A DNA stretch of 64,000 nt from Anaerolineae bacterium (GCA_027494055.1 JAOSJO010000022.1:186001-250000), one strand, 5' to 3'. Positions 39,232 through 50,647 are shown, counted from the first letter of the stretch. A program made the numbers and translations. Notes: generated from the sequence alone by a model not told the origin.

Positions 39232-39333
39232 ATTTGTCTCCTTATTACCGCCCTGCCCCTCCCGTGTTCGGGCCATTATAGCGCGGGGGGCGCGCCGGCG
39301 CGACAGGTCCAGGGCGCCGGCGCCTGTGGCGCA

Positions 39334-39363
39334 TTGACAACTGCGCGCCCTCGTCAGTACAAT
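39334..39363 (+). promoter_or_regulatory. Promoter of birA
   Basis: TTGACA 39334-39339, an 18-base spacer, TACAAT 39358-39363, 35 bases before the start codon. Confidence 0.65.
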
Positions 39364-39397
39364 CCGCAGCCCGGTTGCGTATTGGGCAGGGGACGCG

Positions 39398-40207
39398 ATG
39401 GCCTATCCCTACGACCGTGAAGCGATCAGCGCCGCGCTGCGCGCGCGCGGCCTGGACGCGCCGCTGCGCTACTTCGCGCAGATCGGCTCGACGAACGACG
39501 AGGCCAAGCGCCTGCTGGCCGAGGGCGCGCCGGCGTGGACGGTGGTCGTCGCCGACGAACAGACCGCGGGCCGCGGGCGCATGGGCCGCCGCTGGCGCGC
39601 GCCGCCGGGCGCGGCGGTCCTGATGTCGGTCGTGCTGCGGCCCCAGATCGCGCCGGGGCGGCTGAGCCGCCTCACTATGCTCGGTGCGGTCGCGGCGCTG
39701 CGGGCGCTGCGCCGGTGGTTCGAACCGGAGGCCGTCAGCCTCAAGTGGCCCAACGACGTGCGCCTGCGCCGCCGCAAGGTCGCCGGCGTGCTGCCGGAGG
39801 CGATCTTCACCGGCGACGTGTGCGCCGGGGCGGTGCTGGGCATCGGTCTGAACGTGAACGGCGACTTCAGCGCCGACGCCGAACTCGCCCACAGCGCGAT
39901 CAGCATGGCGACCGCGCGCGGTGCGCCCTTCGACCGCGCCGAGGTGCTGGCTGAGCTGCTGGCGCAACTGCGGGCGGCCTACCCCACCCTCGACGGCGAC
40001 GGCGGGCGCGACCCGCTGTACGAAGCGTGGCGGGGCGCGCTGGCGATGCTCGGCCGGCGCGTGACGGTCGCCGCGCCGGAGGGGGCGCTCGCCGGCGTGG
40101 CCGAGGACGTGGACGACGAAGGCGCGCTCTGGCTCCGGAAGGACGACGGCGCGCGCGTGCGCCTGCTGGCCGGCGACGTGTCGCTTGCCGTTGAGGACGA
40201 GGCTTGA
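39398..40207 (+). CDS. birA: Biotin-[acetyl-CoA-carboxylase] ligase
   Basis: 269 residues that activate biotin with ATP and attach it to the carboxyl carrier protein. GSTNDEAK, the biotinyl-AMP loop GRGRMGRRW (59-67) and KWPNDV (from K116) are intact, as is the C-terminal SH3-like domain. There is no N-terminal HTH, so it is a class I ligase without repressor function. The lipoprotein gene starts 4 bases after the stop. Confidence 0.93.
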   Translation: MAYPYDREAISAALRARGLDAPLRYFAQIGSTNDEAKRLLAEGAPAWTVVVADEQTAGRGRMGRRWRAPPGAAVLMSVVLRPQIAPGRLSRLTMLGAVAALRALRRWFEPEAVSLKWPNDVRLRRRKVAGVLPEAIFTGDVCAGAVLGIGLNVNGDFSADAELAHSAISMATARGAPFDRAEVLAELLAQLRAAYPTLDGDGGRDPLYEAWRGALAMLGRRVTVAAPEGALAGVAEDVDDEGALWLRKDDGARVRLLAGDVSLAVEDEA

Positions 40208-40211
40208 TCCC

Positions 40212-40892
40212 ATGAAGCGTGCATCGATTGTGCTCCTTGCGCTTGCGCTGGTCGCGACGGGCTGCAACATGCCCATCCTCCCGCCGACACCCACCTTTGT
40301 CGTCGGCCTCGAGACGCCGGTCACCGAGTCGCCGACGCCTGCCGGCGCGACGCCCGTCAGCGCGACGCCTGCCGGTACGACGCCCGTCGGTACGACGCCC
40401 GTCGGCACGACGGCGACCACTGCGCCTGTTGCCGCCGCGACCGACACGCCCGCCGCCGGGCCGCAGGGCTGCGCCTGGAGCTGGAACACGCAGCCTCTGC
40501 CCGACATCGCGGAGGCGGTGCAGGCGGCGTTGGACGCGGCCGGCCTCGCCAGCGCCGCCGCCGTGACCGCGTTCGGCGAGGACTGCCGCGACCCGCTCAC
40601 GCTGGAGGTGCAGTACTTCGCCGTGATGCAAACCGACTTCGCCGTCACCCTGGAGGTGCCGGACCTGGCCGACCTGGAGGCGCTCGGCGGGCTGGCGGCG
40701 TCCGTCCTGGCGGTGCTCGATGGCTTCCCGCCCGCGCAGACGCCCGGCCCCAACCCCGGACAGGTCACGCTCACCTTCGTGGCGGATGAATACGTGCGTG
40801 AGGCGCGCTTCACCGTCGCCGAGGCGGCGGCGGCGCGCGCGCAGGGCCTCAGCCGGGGCGCGCTGCTCGACGCGCTGCATTACCGCCCGTAG
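40212..40892 (+). CDS. Lipoprotein with Thr/Pro-rich linker, function unknown
   Basis: 226 residues. Lipoprotein signal MKRASIVLLALALVATGC with the modified cysteine at 18 (an A at -3 of the lipobox is slightly unusual). A low-complexity linker of TPVG/TP repeats (about residues 30-85) follows, then a small domain with two cysteines (GCAWSW and EDCRD) that may form a disulphide. Similar TP-linked lipoproteins are common in Chloroflexota. Co-transcribed with birA by position. Confidence 0.7.
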   Translation: MKRASIVLLALALVATGCNMPILPPTPTFVVGLETPVTESPTPAGATPVSATPAGTTPVGTTPVGTTATTAPVAAATDTPAAGPQGCAWSWNTQPLPDIAEAVQAALDAAGLASAAAVTAFGEDCRDPLTLEVQYFAVMQTDFAVTLEVPDLADLEALGGLAASVLAVLDGFPPAQTPGPNPGQVTLTFVADEYVREARFTVAEAAAARAQGLSRGALLDALHYRP

Positions 40893-40929
40893 CGCGGCGG
40901 CGCAGTCACCGGCAAAGTGGAGAGTGGAC

Positions 40930-41776
40930 ATGGACGAACGCGACTACATGGAGTCGAACCGGGCGCTCTGGGACGAGTGGACCGGCATCCACGCGAAATC
41001 CGCCTTCTACGACCTGGAGGGCTTCAAGGCGGGCAGGCTGTCGCTCGACAGGGTTGCGCGCGAGGGCCTGGGCGACGTTACCGGGAAGCGCCTGCTGCAC
41101 CTGCAGTGCCACTTCGGGATGGACACGCTCTCGTGGGCGCGGCTCGGTGCGGAGGTCACCGGGGTGGACTTCTCCGAGAAGGCGATTGCGCTGGCGCGCG
41201 CGCTCAGCGCGGAGCTGAGCATCCCGGCGCGCTTCGTCTGCGCCAACATCTACGACCTTCCGGCGGCCCTGGACGGCGCGTTCGACATCGTGTTCACGTC
41301 CGGCGGCGTGCTGTACTGGCTCCCTGACCTTGTGCGCTGGGCCGAGATCGTCGCTCACTACCTGAGGCCGGGCGGGACCTTCTTCCTGGCGGATAGCCAC
41401 CCCCTTCGCCACGGTCTTCGAGGAGGCCGCCGACGCAGCGCAGCCGGTCATCGCCTATCCCTATTTCCCCGCGCGCGAGCCGCTCAGGTTCGACGTGCAG
41501 GGGTCCTACGCTGACGGCGAGGCGCACGTCGAACACGACGTGGAGTACGGCTGGCAGCACAGCCTGAGCGAGATCGTCAACGCGCTGATCGGCGCGGGGC
41601 TGCGCATCGACGCGCTGCACGAGTACCCCTTCATCGGCTGGGCGCCCTTCCCCCGGCTGATGGCGCAGGGCGCGGATGGCTACTGGCGCTTCAAAGATGC
41701 GGGAGTTAACATCCCGCTCATGTTCGCGCTAAAGGCAACGCAGCGTATCGGTTCGTCTTATGGTTCCCGCGACTGA
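40930..41776 (+). CDS. SAM-dependent methyltransferase with C-terminus altered by a MITE (one frameshift)
   Basis: About 281 residues. Motif I is LLHLQCHFGMDTLSWARLG, then VTGVDFSEKAIALAR and FTSGGVLYWLPDL. The C5 run 41400-41404 has one base too many; four Cs give DSHPFATVFEEAADAAQPVI and the rest of the domain. The natural end was FALKATQQRRT; the codons for QQRRT and its TAG now lie beyond the composite element at 41745-42039. The present end, FALKATQRIGSSYGSRD, is encoded by the element. Substrate unknown. Confidence 0.75.
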
Positions 41777-42039
41777 TGCATTTTGATGAATTATCCTGGC
41801 AATCTCTTCATAAAGACACGGCATGGCTATTCGCCTATCACAAACTTTGCGATGTAGGGGTCGTAGGGGCGAACCGGCGGTTCGCCCCTACCGCCAGATA
41901 TAGCGGTGGATTGGGGGCAGCGCGCTTTGCCTCTACCAGGCGGTCAAGAGAGCATTGCCCGTGTAATCAGTCAAAATCCATCAGTCGTCGGACTACGAAA
42001 AACGCAATTCAGCAAAGCATCGTGTGGACAAAGGTGAAT
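41745..42039 (-). mobile_element. Composite insertion: MITE family A copy 3 containing MITE family B
   Basis: The right-end sequence of family A (inverted) starts at GTATCGGTTCG 41745. Family B occupies 41774-41983 with termini TGATGCATTTTGA and TCAAAATCCATCA and the GTAGGGGCGAACC palindrome at 41863-41891. Family A resumes as GTCGTCGGACTACGAAAAAC. The direct repeat AAAGGCAACGCAGC flanks the whole (41731-41744 and 42040-42053). The far terminus of family A is degenerate. Confidence 0.8.
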
Positions 42040-42069
42040 AAAGGCAACGCAGCAGAGAAGGACGTAGCA

Positions 42070-44020
42070 ATGACTCAACCCCAGGTCGCGCCGTATGGCG
42101 CGTGGAAGTCGCCCATCACCGCCGACCAGCTTGTCTCGGCGTCGGTGCGGCTGTTCGAGGCCGTCATCGACGGCGACGACATCTACTGGACCGAGGGCCG
42201 CCCGACGGAAGCCGGGCGCAGCGTCATCGTGCACCGCGCGCCCGACGGGACCATCCGCGACGTGATCCCCGCGCCGTTCAACGCGCGCACGCGCGTTCAC
42301 GAGTATGGCGGCGCGCCCTTCACGGTGGTGGATGGCGTGGTCTACTTCGTCAACTTCGCCGACCAGCGCCTCTACCGCGTGGACCCCGGCGCAGAACCCC
42401 GCGCCATCACGCCGGCGGTGGACTGGCGCTACGCCGACATGGTCTACGACCGGGCGCGCCGGCGCATCATCTGCGTGCGCGAGGACCACACCGGCGCGGG
42501 CGAGGCCGTCAACACCATCGTGGCGCTCGATCCCGACGGCGTGCAGGCGCAGCGCGTCCTCGCCGCGGGCAACGACTTCTATGCGTCGCCGCGCCTCAGC
42601 CCGGACGGCGCGCGGCTGGCGTGGCTGACGTGGCATCACCCGAACATGCCCTGGGACGCGACCGAACTCTGGGTCGCTGAGGTCGGCGCGGACGGCGCGC
42701 TCACCGGGGCGCGTATGGTCGCCGGCGGCCCGGACGAGTCGGTCTTCCAGCCTGAGTGGGCGCAGGGCGGCGGCCTGGCGAGGCGGCGCTCTATTTCATC
42801 GCCGACCGCAGCGGCTGGTGGAATCCGTACCGCTGGACGGGCGACGCGGTCGAGCAGGTGGCGGCGCGCGCGGCTGAGTTCGGCGCGCCGCAGTGGGTGT
42901 TCGGCACGCGGACCTACAGCTTCGAGTCCGCGCAGTCGATCATCTGCACATACGAAGAAGGCGGCGTCACCCACCTTGCGCGGCTGGACGCCGGGACGGG
43001 CGCGCTGGACCCGATCCCCATGCCGTACACAACCTTCGGCGATCCGCAGGTTGTCGGCGGGCGCGTGCTGGGCTTCGGCGCTTCGCCCACCACGCCGCTT
43101 GAGCTGGCGCTGTTCGACCCCGCAACGGGCGCGGTCGAGACGATACGGCGGTCCGGCGCGGTCGCGCTTGATCCCGGCTATATCGCCATGCCGGAGGCCA
43201 TCACCTTCCCCACCGAGAACGGCCTCACCGCCCACGCCTTCTACTACCCGCCGACAAACAAGGACTTCACCGCCCCGGCCGGCGAGAAGCCGCCGCTGAT
43301 CGTGGTCAGCCACGGCGGGCCAACCGGCGCGACGGACTGCGCCTTCAGCCTCGCGTATCAGTACTGGACCAGCCGGGGCTTCGCGATAGTGGACGTGAAC
43401 TACGGCGGGAGCACCGGCTACGGGCGCGCGTACTGCGAGCGGCTCAAGGGGCAGTGGGGCGTGCTCGATGTCGATGACTGCATCAGCGCGGCGCGGTACC
43501 TGGTCGCGCGCGGCGACGTGGACGGGAATCGCCCTCATCATCCGGGGCGGGAGCGCCGGCGGCTATACCACGCTGTGCGCGCTGACCTTCCGCGACGTGT
43601 TCAAGGCCGGCGCGAGCTACTACGGCGTGTCGGACCTGGGCGCGCTCGTGGAGGACACGCACAAGTTCGAGTCGCGCTACCTCGACAGCCTGATCGGCCC
43701 CCTACCCGGAGCGCGCCGACCTGTACCGCGCGCGCTCGCCGATCTACCATGTGGACCGCCTCTCCTGCCCGGTGATCTTCTTCCAGGGGCTTGAGGACAG
43801 GGTCGTGCCGCCCAACCAGGCGGAGGTGATGGTCGAGGCGCTGCGGAAGAAGGGCATCCCGGTGGCCTACGTCCCCTTCGAGGGCGAGCAGCACGGCTTC
43901 CGCCGGGCCGAGAACATCAAGCGCGCCGCCGAGGCCGAGCTGTACTTCTACGCGCGCCTGTTTGGGTTCCCGCTCGCCGACCCGGTGGAACCGGTGGAGA
44001 TCGCGAACCTGGACGGATAG
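42070..44020 (+). CDS. S9 prolyl oligopeptidase-family serine peptidase (three frameshifts)
   Basis: About 650 residues: an N-terminal beta-propeller (residues 1-400) and a C-terminal alpha/beta hydrolase. The catalytic serine is in [10 protein letters not shown], the aspartate in [11 protein letters not shown] and the histidine in [17 protein letters not shown] precedes the domain core. Breaks are near 42765-42785, at GGG 43524-43526 and at C5 43698-43702, each repairable by one base. ATG 42070 follows GAAGGA. It resembles acyl-peptide hydrolase/dipeptidyl-peptidase relatives; the lack of a signal peptide suggests a cytoplasmic enzyme. Confidence 0.87.
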
Positions 44021-44109
44021 ACGACCCGTTTGGCGGCGGCGCGCCGACAAAAAGAGCAGGCGACGCAGCGCCTCCTGTCGCGCTGGAGGCAAGCATACCG
44101 AGGACCGTA

Positions 44110-44652
44110 ATGGCTTCGCCCGTCATCATTGTGGATTACGACAAAGCGTGGCCGGCCATGTACGAAGCCGAGAGGGCGCGCCTGCTCCGCGAGCTAGGGA
44201 GCGTCATCATCGCCGTCGAGCACGTGGGCAGCACGGCGGTACCCGGCCTGGCGGCCAAGCCCATCATCGACATCATGGCCGGCGTGCGCCACATTGACGA
44301 CGCGCGGGCGTGCCTGCCGGTGCTGGCGCGCATGGGCTACGTGTACCACCCGGAGTTTGAGGCCCTCATCTCCGAACGGCGCTTCTTCATCAAGCACGGT
44401 CCGGACGACGCGCGCACGCACCACCTCCACATTGTGGAGCCGGGCACCGAGTTCTGGGAGCTGCACATCCTCTTCCGCGACTACCTGCGCGCGCACCGCG
44501 ACGTGGCGGAGGCCTACGCGCAGCTCAAGCGGCGGCTCGCGGCGCAGTTCGCCTTCAACCGCCCGGCCTACCAGGACGCCAAAACGGACTTCATCCAAGC
44601 GGTGGAGGAAAAGGCGCGGGCCGAGCGACGCGCACGCAATCGCGCGCCGTAG
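44110..44652 (+). CDS. GrpB-family (UPF0157) nucleotidyltransferase-fold protein
   Basis: 180 residues with the family signature VEHVGSTAVPGLAAKPIIDI, HLHIVEPGTEFW and LRAHRDVAEAYAQLKRRLA. The GS...DID-like pattern is that of the nucleotidyltransferase fold, and some homologues are fused to dephospho-CoA kinase. Reaction unknown. It is followed by a hairpin terminator. Confidence 0.88.
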   Translation: MASPVIIVDYDKAWPAMYEAERARLLRELGSVIIAVEHVGSTAVPGLAAKPIIDIMAGVRHIDDARACLPVLARMGYVYHPEFEALISERRFFIKHGPDDARTHHLHIVEPGTEFWELHILFRDYLRAHRDVAEAYAQLKRRLAAQFAFNRPAYQDAKTDFIQAVEEKARAERRARNRAP

Positions 44653-44655
44653 CGC

Positions 44656-44685
44656 CGCCTCTGGCCGGGGCAGCGGCCAGAGGCG
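44656..44685 (+). terminator. Hairpin after the GrpB gene
   Basis: CGCCTCTGGCC / GGCCAGAGGCG, 11-bp stem and 8-base loop. No T run follows, so termination efficiency is uncertain. Confidence 0.45.
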
Positions 44686-44809
44686 GGCCGGCAGGAAGGC
44701 ATGACCTTTCCTCTGGATAACCGGCCGCGGTTCTTCTGAATTGGCGTTATTCGCGTTATTCGCGGTTCAATGCTTCTCGCCTAACCAGCACGGCGGCGAG
44801 CCAGAAGGC

Positions 44810-45851
44810 TCACGGGCGGAAGCGCCCGCGCGCGATGTTGATCATGTCGCACATCATGCCGTAGGCGGTGGTGCGCGGCGTCGGGTTGTGCTCGACAATG
44901 GTCAGGTCGGGCAGCACGTCGGTCTGGTAGCTCACGATGCTGGTGGCCCCGCGCACCTGCGCCATCGGGTCGCTCGCCGGGAGGCGCACCGGGCGCACGG
45001 AGGCGCGGACCGCGTCACCCTCGCGCCACGCTTCGCACAACAGCTTGAAGTGATCGTCCACCTCCGCCGCGCGCCGCACCACCTCCGGGTTCAGCCCCGG
45101 ATGCCCTCGCGCGCCACGTCGGCGGGGCGCAGGTCGGCGCCCATTGCCACGTTGGCAAGCACGACAGTCTTCACCGCCGAGTCCCACCCGTCCACGTCGA
45201 GCGTCGGGTCGGCCTCGGCCAGGCCCGCGGCCTGCATCTCCGCGAGCGCCGCCTCGTAGGAGAGGCCCTCCTCCATGCGGCAGAGCATGGCGTTGGTGGT
45301 GCTGTTGAGCACGCCCCGGATGCGCGTGACGTGGCAGCCGGGCAGGCCCTCGCGCGCCACGCCCAGCACCGGCGCGCCGTCCATCACCGTGCTCTCGAAG
45401 AAGAACCCCACGTCGTGCGCCCGCGCCTGGTCGCGCAGCTCGCGGTAGGCGAACGCCACCGGCCCCTTGTTCGCCGTCACCACGTGCCGCCCGGCGCGCA
45501 ACGCGGCGCGGACGTAATCGGTGGCCGGCTGGCCGGCGTGCGGGTCGAGCCAGGTGGCCTCGAAGATCAGGTCGGCAGGGCAGGCGCGGATAAACGCGAG
45601 CACGCTGTCGGCATCTGCAGGCTTCGCGCGCGGCAACCCTCGACCGTGCCATCGCGCGCCACCAGGTCGAGCGCCTCCGCAAGGTCCACGCCCCGCGCGT
45701 CGATCACCTGCCCCCGGCTGCGCGTCGCGATGCCGTTGACGGTGAACGTCAGGCCGAAATCCGCCTGGAGCGTGGGCGCTTTCTCCAGGAGAAGGCGCGC
45801 CAGCGCGCGCCCGACGTTGCCAAACCCCAGCAGGGCCACGTCCAGGTGCAT
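44810..45851 (-). CDS. hom: Homoserine dehydrogenase (two frameshifts)
   Basis: About 346 residues reducing aspartate semialdehyde to homoserine. The NAD(P) loop is LLGFGNVGRAL, HVVTANKGPVAFAYRELRD is the family block, and the active site is ESTVMDGAPV, GVLNSTTNAML and ADPTLDVDGWDSAVK. Breaks are near 45622-45630 and at the C4 run 45095-45098. There is no ACT domain, so feedback control by threonine through this protein is not expected. ATG 45851 has AGAGGGG upstream. Divergent from the pfk pair. Confidence 0.88.
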
Positions 45852-45921
45852 GTTCTGGTTTCCCCTCTCTTGCGCTGCAGATTGAGATACATTTGTTATA
45901 CACGATTACGCCGGTTTCGCA

Positions 45922-46074
45922 TATAATGGGGGCGCAAAGGTTCGCCCAGAACCTTGCAGTACTACACACCTCCTCTCTCTACTCTCGGCGACGCCCTCCC
46001 CACCAGGGCGTCGTCGGGATTCTGGGGCCGGCTGGCTCCCACGCCGATTGTCACCGGTTAGCGGTGACGTTTTT
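45922..46074 (+). ncRNA. Candidate structured RNA between hom and pfkA
   Basis: TATAAT at 45922-45927 (weak -35) is followed by three hairpins: AAGGTTC/GAACCTT (45937-45955), a 12-bp stem CGGCGACGCCCT/AGGGCGTCGTCG (45986-46016) and GTCACCG/CGGTGAC (46050-46068) with T5 at 46070-46074, a rho-independent terminator. No ORF is present. The transcript would be about 140 nt. It ends just before the pfkA promoter. It matches no family I can name; a premature-termination leader is the alternative. Confidence 0.4.
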
Positions 46075-46083
46075 AACAACTCC

Positions 46084-47113
<1,030 letters not shown>

Positions 47114-47179
47114 CCCTGGGCCGAGCTTCTCATTCCCGCTTTCACCCTAGCGTTGTTTCACGTAAGGAGGCATTCACAC

Positions 47180-48340
47180 ATGCGCATTGGTATTCTTACA
47201 GGCGGCGGCGACGTACCGGGCCTGAATCCCTGCATTAAAGCCATCGTCAACCGGGCTGTCGATAATGGTATTGAGGTGCTGGGTATTCGGCGCGGCTGGG
47301 CTGGCCTGCTGGAGTATCAGATTGGCGAGAAGGACCCCGCGAAGGTCGCGAAGTGGGTCATCCCGTTGGACAAGCAGACCGTGCGGCGCGTGGACCGCAG
47401 CGGCGGCACCTTCCTGCATACGTCGCGCACCAACCCCAGCAACGTCACGCCAAGCCGTACGCCCGACTTCCTGCGCGACCCGGACAAGCCCGAACCTAAC
47501 GGGCCGCAGGATTTCACGCCCTACGTCATGAAGATCATCGAACACCTGAAGCTCGACGCGCTGATCCCCATCGGCGGCGACGATACCCTCAGCTACGGCG
47601 AGCGGCTGCACCGCGAGGGGTTCCCGGTGGTGGCGATCCCCAAGACGATGGACAACGACGTCTACGGCACCGACTACTGCATCGGCTTCTCGACCGCTGT
47701 GACGCGCAGCGTGGAGTTCATCCACAACCTGCGCACAAGCGCCGGCTCGCACGAGCGCATCGCGGTGGTGGAACTGTTCGGGCGCAACTCCGGCGAGACT
47801 TCGCTGGTAGCCGCGTACCTGGCCGGCGTGGACCGGGCGATCATCTCTGAGGTACCCTTCCATGCCGAGCGTCTGGCGGAGCTGATTGTCAAGGACAAGA
47901 AGACGAACCCCAGCAACTACGCGATGCTGACGATCTCGGAGGGCGCGCGCCCGGTTGAGGGCGAGATCATGCAGCGCGGCGAGGTCGATGCCTACGGGCA
48001 CCAGAAGCTCGGCGGCATTGGGCTGGTGTGCGCTGAGATGATCAAGGACCTGACGGGCGAGAACACGCTCTACCAGCAGGTCGCCTACCTGATGCGCTCC
48101 GGCGCGCCTGACTCGCTCGACCTGATGGTCTCGGCCAACTACGCGCAGATGGCGATGGGCCTGGTGGAGCGGCGGCAGTGGGGCCGGATGGTGTGCCTGC
48201 AGCGCGGCCTCTACACCGACATCCCGATCACGATGATCATGCAGGGCGTCAAGCGCGTGAACGTCGCCGAACTCTACGACCCCGAAGAGTATCTCCCGAA
48301 GGTGCGCCACGTCGTCGGCATGCCGATGTTTCTCATGTAG
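47180..48340 (+). CDS. Phosphofructokinase with PPi-type residues
   Basis: 386 residues, intact. [20 protein letters not shown] aligns with the nucleotide loop, but the phosphate-donor positions are GGDDTLSYG and [12 protein letters not shown]. The aspartate in place of glycine (GGDDT) and the lysine of PKT are the residues that mark pyrophosphate-dependent PFKs. [12 protein letters not shown] is the F6P motif. A strong TAAGGAGG precedes ATG 47180. If PPi-dependent, the step would be reversible and would save ATP. Donor use is inferred from residues only. Confidence 0.85.
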   Translation: MRIGILTGGGDVPGLNPCIKAIVNRAVDNGIEVLGIRRGWAGLLEYQIGEKDPAKVAKWVIPLDKQTVRRVDRSGGTFLHTSRTNPSNVTPSRTPDFLRDPDKPEPNGPQDFTPYVMKIIEHLKLDALIPIGGDDTLSYGERLHREGFPVVAIPKTMDNDVYGTDYCIGFSTAVTRSVEFIHNLRTSAGSHERIAVVELFGRNSGETSLVAAYLAGVDRAIISEVPFHAERLAELIVKDKKTNPSNYAMLTISEGARPVEGEIMQRGEVDAYGHQKLGGIGLVCAEMIKDLTGENTLYQQVAYLMRSGAPDSLDLMVSANYAQMAMGLVERRQWGRMVCLQRGLYTDIPITMIMQGVKRVNVAELYDPEEYLPKVRHVVGMPMFLM

Positions 48341-48373
48341 CGCGCCGACCCGCGCCACGTGGTGGAACGCAGT

Positions 48374-48412
48374 CAGGGCGGTGGATCGCTCCACCGCCCT
48401 GATTTTGTTGTT
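48374..48412 (+). terminator. Terminator of the pfk operon
   Basis: Perfect 12-bp stem CAGGGCGGTGGA / TCCACCGCCCTG, 4-base loop, then ATTTTGTTGTT. Confidence 0.9.
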
Positions 48413-48562
48413 GGCCCTTGTCCCGGCGATTGCACGCCGTTGGCCGTTCCAGAAGCACGGCATGGGATGGGCGCGCTCGCTTGCGCCGCGCCCGCCTCAT
48501 CCGCTACCATAATCGCGGAGTAATTGATGGCCCTGAGCTGGCGCGCATGAAAGGGGATTGCC

Positions 48563-49246
48563 ATGCAGTACGAAATCAAAGGCACCGGTGATGCAGAGCC
48601 TGGAGGTGCACCTGAACCACGGCGAGGCCGTCTTCACCGAGTCCGGCGGCATGTCGGGATGACCGACGGCGTCGAGATGAAGACCTCCGGGCGCGGCGGC
48701 CTGGGCGCGATGTTGAGGCGCGCGCTGGTCGGCGAGTCGCTGTTCCCTACCACCTTCACCTGCGCCGCCCCGCAGGCGACGATAACCTTCACGCCCGAAG
48801 CGCCGGGGGAAGATCGTGCCGCTTCAGCTCGGGCCGGGCCAGGAACTCATCGCGCAGAAAGACCTCGTTCATGTGCGCCGAGGACCCGTGACGATGGCAA
48901 TGCACTTCCGCAAGCGGCTGGGCGCGGGGTTCTTCGGCGGCGAGGGGTTCATCATGCAGAAGCTCACCGGCCCCGGCATGGCCTCTTCCTGGATGTGCCC
49001 GGCGAGGGTGGTCGAGTACAGCCTGGGCCAGGGCCAGCTTCTGAGGGTAGACCCCGGTCACGTGGCGGCGTTCGACCGTCGGTGAACTTTGACATCGAAA
49101 TGGTCAAGGGCGTGAGCAACATCCTCTTCGGCGGCGAGGGGGCTGTTCCTGGCGACTCTGCGCGGGCCGGGGCGCGTCTGGCTGCAGACGCTGACGCTGA
49201 GCGCGCTGGCCGCGAAGCTGGCGAGCCTGATCCCGAAGGGAACTGA
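48563..49246 (+). pseudogene. AIM24-family protein, broken by many frameshifts
   Basis: Fragments in three frames align to one AIM24/TIGR00266 protein: [131 protein letters not shown] and [19 protein letters not shown]. At least eight shifts occur in 680 bases, far above the local rate. The residues themselves are well conserved, so a stretch of poor consensus is as likely as true decay. A hairpin with CGCGGCGCTCCC/GGGGAGCGCCGCG arms follows at 49267-49295. Function of the family is unclear. Confidence 0.6.
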
Positions 49247-49346
49247 GCGCGCACGGCGCGGAATCGCGCGGCGCTCCCGTGGGGGAGCGCCGCGATTTGC
49301 GTAGCGCTAATTTTCTAAGCGAAATTAGCGCCATGAGCGGCTAACG

Positions 49347-50491
49347 CTAATCCATTAGCGTTACGCCCTCTCGTTCAGTAATGTCAAGAAGCTCAGAAGC
49401 GATATATACACGTGACCGTTGACTGCCTGTGATCTCCTCGATGATGCCACTTCTTTCCAACCTTTGCAGCGTATTGTTGGCGGTTTGACGTGAAACGCCA
49501 AACCATCGTTGAACCAAAGGAGAACTGATAACCGGCGTTTCAAAAGCTTGTCCACCGTACCAAGCACAGTCAATGAAGCTCTTGCTTTCAGCAATTGGTC
49601 GCGATAGCTCGCCTGCAACCTGTAGCGCTTTCGCCCGGCGGATCGCGTCGCGCGACTGGCTCTCCACACCGCGCAGGAAAAAAGCGACCCATTCCTTCCA
49701 GCGCCCGTCCCGGCTCACCGCCAGCAGACTGTCATAGTATGCATCCCGTTTCTGGCCCAAAATAAGCGCTCTGGCGAGAGCAAAGGCAGGGGCAGCAAGT
49801 CCCACTTGCACAGAAGGAGCGAAGTCAGCAAGGGCCCTACCCGCCCATTGCCATCGAGAAAGGGATGGATGGCCTCAAACTGGTAGTGGATGAGGGCCAT
49901 CCGAACCAGTGGCGGATAATCAGGCTCGGTGTAGAGATACTTTTTGAAGCATCCAACGGCCTGATGCATTTCGTCTACGGGCGGCGGCACAAATGTGGCG
50001 TCCTTCAGCAGGCTCTCCTGGCGGCCCTATCCAGTTTTGGCTGCGGCGAAACTCCCTGGCGCTTCATGCTCGCCGCGCACGCCTTCCATAAGCCGCCCAT
50101 GCAACTCGCGGAGAAAACGCAGGCTGAGCGGGAAGCTCTTGCAGACGTTCCAGCCCATATTCCAGCGCCTGGACATAGTTGGATACCTCGAGCACATCCT
50201 TTTTGCCGACTTCGTCTCCCCGAAGCCCGGCAACGGTTGCTGAATGACCTCGTAGGGTAGAGATCTCTGAAGTCAGCCTGCGTGCCTTCGATGCGCGATG
50301 AGAAAGCACTCCGCCTCGCGCCGGGATAAACGGGCGGATGAGTAGCATGGCGGTTGGGAAGAGTGCGGTCCAAGTCCAGCTCAACTCGCCGAGCGCCCCG
50401 GTCCGGCATCCGGACAGCGCCAGGCTCAACCCCTATCCAGCCGGAAGTCCTTCGGCGGCAATGGGTTGGGCACTAAAGCCCAGTCAATCAT
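49347..50491 (-). pseudogene. Fic/DOC-family protein, multiple frameshifts
   Basis: Fragments of one Fic protein of about 380 residues: MIDWALVPNPLPPKDFRLDR, the inhibitory-helix motif SSRIEGTQA, GKKDVLEVSNYVQALEYGLE, RFLRELHGRLMEGVRG, PPPVDEMHQAVGCFKKYLY, the Fic loop IHPFLDGNGRVGP, then WKEWVAFFLRGVESQSRDAI and a winged-helix end (RWFGVSRQTANNTLQRLERS). Fic proteins AMPylate targets with ATP. The last arginine of HPFxDGNGRxxR reads proline here, which could weaken ATP binding. At least five frame changes are needed, so decay or bad consensus is possible. Confidence 0.65.
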
Positions 50492-50647
50492 AGCCCTTTT
50501 GACCAGCCGCCCAGCAGGGCTACCTGCGGAAGCGCTCGATGTCCACAGTCCCGTAATCCAATCACCAAGAGCAAAGGGCGACGCTGCTTACAGCGCCGCC
50601 CTCATTGTAACAAAGATCGCGGCAAGAACGCGGAGGACGGGACACCT

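Noticed and set aside
44740..44812. Gene in the stretch after the GrpB hairpin
   Set aside because: Only short out-of-frame ORFs antisense to hom; nothing with an RBS or homology.
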